From the NCBI GenBank assembly GCA_965261585.1, contig CBDHDN010000065.1:1-61018 (forward strand): a DNA stretch of 61,018 nt, written 5' to 3'. The DNA is from CBDHDN01 sp965261585 (lineage in GTDB: Bacteria; Pseudomonadota; Alphaproteobacteria; UBA6615). Below the pieces are notes generated by a model. The model had not been told where the DNA came from, searched no databases, and saw nothing but the letters and a program-made list of their open reading frames with translations. Shown piece by piece: positions 59,575-61,018 of this stretch (the first letter of the stretch is position 1; each line of letters begins with the position of its first letter). The translations under genes and the position numbers were made by a program.

Positions 59575-61018
59575 CGCCGCGTCGCTCGCCGCCCTAATCG
59601 CCCTCGCCACCGTGGCGCTGCCGGCCGGTGCACAAGTCGGCGCCCCGGTTCGGCTCGGGCCGGCGACGCCACCGCCAAGCAGCGATGCCGACGCGGACAC
59701 CCAAGGACAGCCGGCCGTCGAAGCGCTGGCGCCCGGCGGCATCCGAGTCGAGGGGCTGGGGGAGCTCGACACAGACGCCGTCGGCACTCTGGGCGACGCG
59801 CGCGGCGGCCTCGGCGTCGACATGTGGAACGGCACGACACGGGCGCTTGTCGAGCGCCTGCTGCCGCAGCTGCCGGCGGCCACGCGCAGCCGCGCTGCGC
59901 GGAGCCTCATGCGGCGCCTGCTGCTGACCACAGCGAGCCCACCGGTCGGCGACGGCGGCCGGGTGAGCCTGGTCGCGCTGCGGGTCGAGCGCCTGGCCGC
60001 GATGGGCGATGTCGACGGCGTCGACGCACTGCTGCGGGCGGCGCCGGCACGGCTCAGTGATCCCGACCTGGCCCGCGCGGCCGTGAACAACCGGCTGCTG
60101 CTGTACGACTTTGCCGGTGCCTGCAGCGACGTCGACGGCGTGGCTGCCAGCTATTCGAACCCGTTCTGGCAGAAGGCTCTGATCCTGTGCCAGGCGCTGG
60201 CGCAGGAATTTGCCCAGGCGACGCTCGGCCTCGACCTGCTGCGCGAAGACGGCGGCGATTCCGACGCTATTTTCTTCAGCATCATCGAAACGCTGACGAA
60301 CGGCGGCGAGCTGAGCCTCGAATCGCCGGGCCAGGCGTCAGTGCTCAATCTGGCGTTACTGCGCGCGGCCGGGGGGCAGGTCCCGGGATGGCTGGTCGAC
60401 GCGTCGGCCCCGGGCATGTTGCGGACGATCGCGCTCAGCCCCAATGCCGATCTGGCCTCGCGGCTCAGCGCGGCGCACCGCGCTGAGGCCATCGGCGCCC
60501 TGGAGACGGAAGCCTTGGCCAGCCTCTATGTCGGCATCGGCTTCGCCGCCGACGAGATCAGAAACGCCTTCGATGGCGATGTCGATCAGGTTCGCGCGCC
60601 CGCCCTTCAATACCTTGCGGCGCTGGACCAGGCTGTGCCGGCCGCGCGGGCGGAAGCACTGCGCCGCGGCTGGCAATCGGCGCGGGTGCGCGACGACATC
60701 GGCACTGCAACCCGGCTTGGCTTGCCGTTGCTGCTGGAGCTCACGCCGTCGGCCGAGCTTGCCTGGTTCGCCGCCGACGCCGGGCGGGCGCTGTTGTTCG
60801 GCGACAGGGTCGATGCCGCGCTCGTATGGTATCAGATCGCGCAACGCGAGGCGGTGTTCGACGATTCCGTCGTCGCGACAGAGGCGCTGCTTTGGCCGTT
60901 GATCGCACTGGCCGCCGACCCCGAGGCCCTGGCCGGCGATTTGTTGCTGACCCAGGCCCAGACGGCGGATATCGCTGCGCTCGTCGCCTGGGACGAGGCC
61001 AGGTTCGAGCGCTGGCGC
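59555..61018 (+). CDS. Exported helical-repeat (solenoid-like) protein, 3' end outside the window
   Basis: From ATG 59555 the frame is open for 488 codons to the window edge. It begins with a signal peptide (ASLAALIALATVALPAGAQ), then a Pro/Asp-rich stretch (35-60) and GGIRVEGLGELDTDAVGTLG. Many Leu/Ala-rich helical pairs follow, such as RSLMRRLLLTTASPP and LDLLREDGGDSDAIFFSII, resembling a TPR-like solenoid. No catalytic motif is visible. It overlaps the small membrane peptide gene by 20 nt. It is probably periplasmic and possibly a scaffold. Confidence 0.75.
   Translation, partial: MTALRASAASLAALIALATVALPAGAQVGAPVRLGPATPPPSSDADADTQGQPAVEALAPGGIRVEGLGELDTDAVGTLGDARGGLGVDMWNGTTRALVERLLPQLPAATRSRAARSLMRRLLLTTASPPVGDGGRVSLVALRVERLAAMGDVDGVDALLRAAPARLSDPDLARAAVNNRLLLYDFAGACSDVDGVAASYSNPFWQKALILCQALAQEFAQATLGLDLLREDGGDSDAIFFSIIETLTNGGELSLESPGQASVLNLALLRAAGGQVPGWLVDASAPGMLRTIALSPNADLASRLSAAHRAEAIGALETEALASLYVGIGFAADEIRNAFDGDVDQVRAPALQYLAALDQAVPAARAEALRRGWQSARVRDDIGTATRLGLPLLLELTPSAELAWFAADAGRALLFGDRVDAALVWYQIAQREAVFDDSVVATEALLWPLIALAADPEALAGDLLLTQAQTADIAALVAWDEARFERWR

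Noticed and set aside
1..61018. tRNA and rRNA genes
   Set aside because: I found no T-loop/acceptor patterns or rRNA segments on either strand by eye. A covariance-model scan would be the decisive check.

Overview
The window is a GC-rich chromosomal segment that looks like an alphaproteobacterium of the Rhodospirillales type. The evidence is a C4-pathway 5-aminolevulinate synthase, a J-domain/cobS/cobT cobaltochelatase block, an aroK-aroB-CNNM (HlyC/CorC-type) operon, fabI-aroC next to pdxH, a TipF-like degenerate EAL protein, MeaB and a DUF2889 protein. I see no rRNA, tRNA or CRISPR array. Most genes are housekeeping or metabolic. The accessory content is four insertion sequences, one ParDE-type toxin-antitoxin pair and a lone HigA.

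Layout. 1-6 kb: a partial secreted protein, a 31-residue membrane peptide preceded by a consensus CRP-type operator, a Crp-family regulator, and a two-gene RND efflux operon. 6-11 kb: histone deacetylase-like protein, xseB, a decayed MATE transporter, tlyA and an RlmC/RlmD-like rRNA methyltransferase. 11-18 kb: an orphan histidine kinase, an M14 peptidase, and the minus-strand run fabI-aroC-GNAT. That run once continued into the peptidase; a toxin-antitoxin cassette with a 24-bp flanking duplication, and then an IS3 element, separated them. 18-24 kb: glycine-zipper lipoprotein, pdxH-SDR, a REP-like nested palindrome, padR, hemA and a class III aminotransferase. 24-30 kb: a large SAM-domain/class III cyclase/AAA/TPR-like signalling protein, broken by a 1404-bp ISNCY/IS1202-like element with a 17-bp target duplication. 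30-38 kb: manC, nitrilase-ribokinase-M20 amidohydrolase, TipF-like protein, retropepsin and a frameshifted HAD hydrolase. 38-42 kb: the kynB-kynU operon with a small unknown partner, then an IS66-type element without target duplication. 42-50 kb: YbaK-like, VOC, meaB, rpmB, a queuosine-precursor transporter followed by tgt, a phytase-like protein and a 5'-nucleotidase. 50-58 kb: cobT, cobS, J-domain protein, RHH protein, hydrolase, DUF2889, CNNM, aroB and aroK. 58-61 kb: a second, inverted copy of the 1404-bp element, then a 46-residue membrane peptide overlapping a secreted solenoid-like protein that runs off the window.

How the genes fit together. Tetrapyrrole and cobalamin functions (hemA, cobS/cobT), shikimate genes (aroC, aroB, aroK), tryptophan catabolism (kynB, kynU) and tRNA/rRNA modification (tlyA, RlmC/D-like, tgt with its transporter) are all represented. 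Several single-base lesions (MATE, HAD, 5'-nucleotidase, RND adaptor leader) could be real decay or GC-rich sequencing errors; raw-read coverage would decide. The strongest reconstruction is the ancestral GNAT-M14 peptidase coupling, which can be read directly from the duplicated 24 bp.
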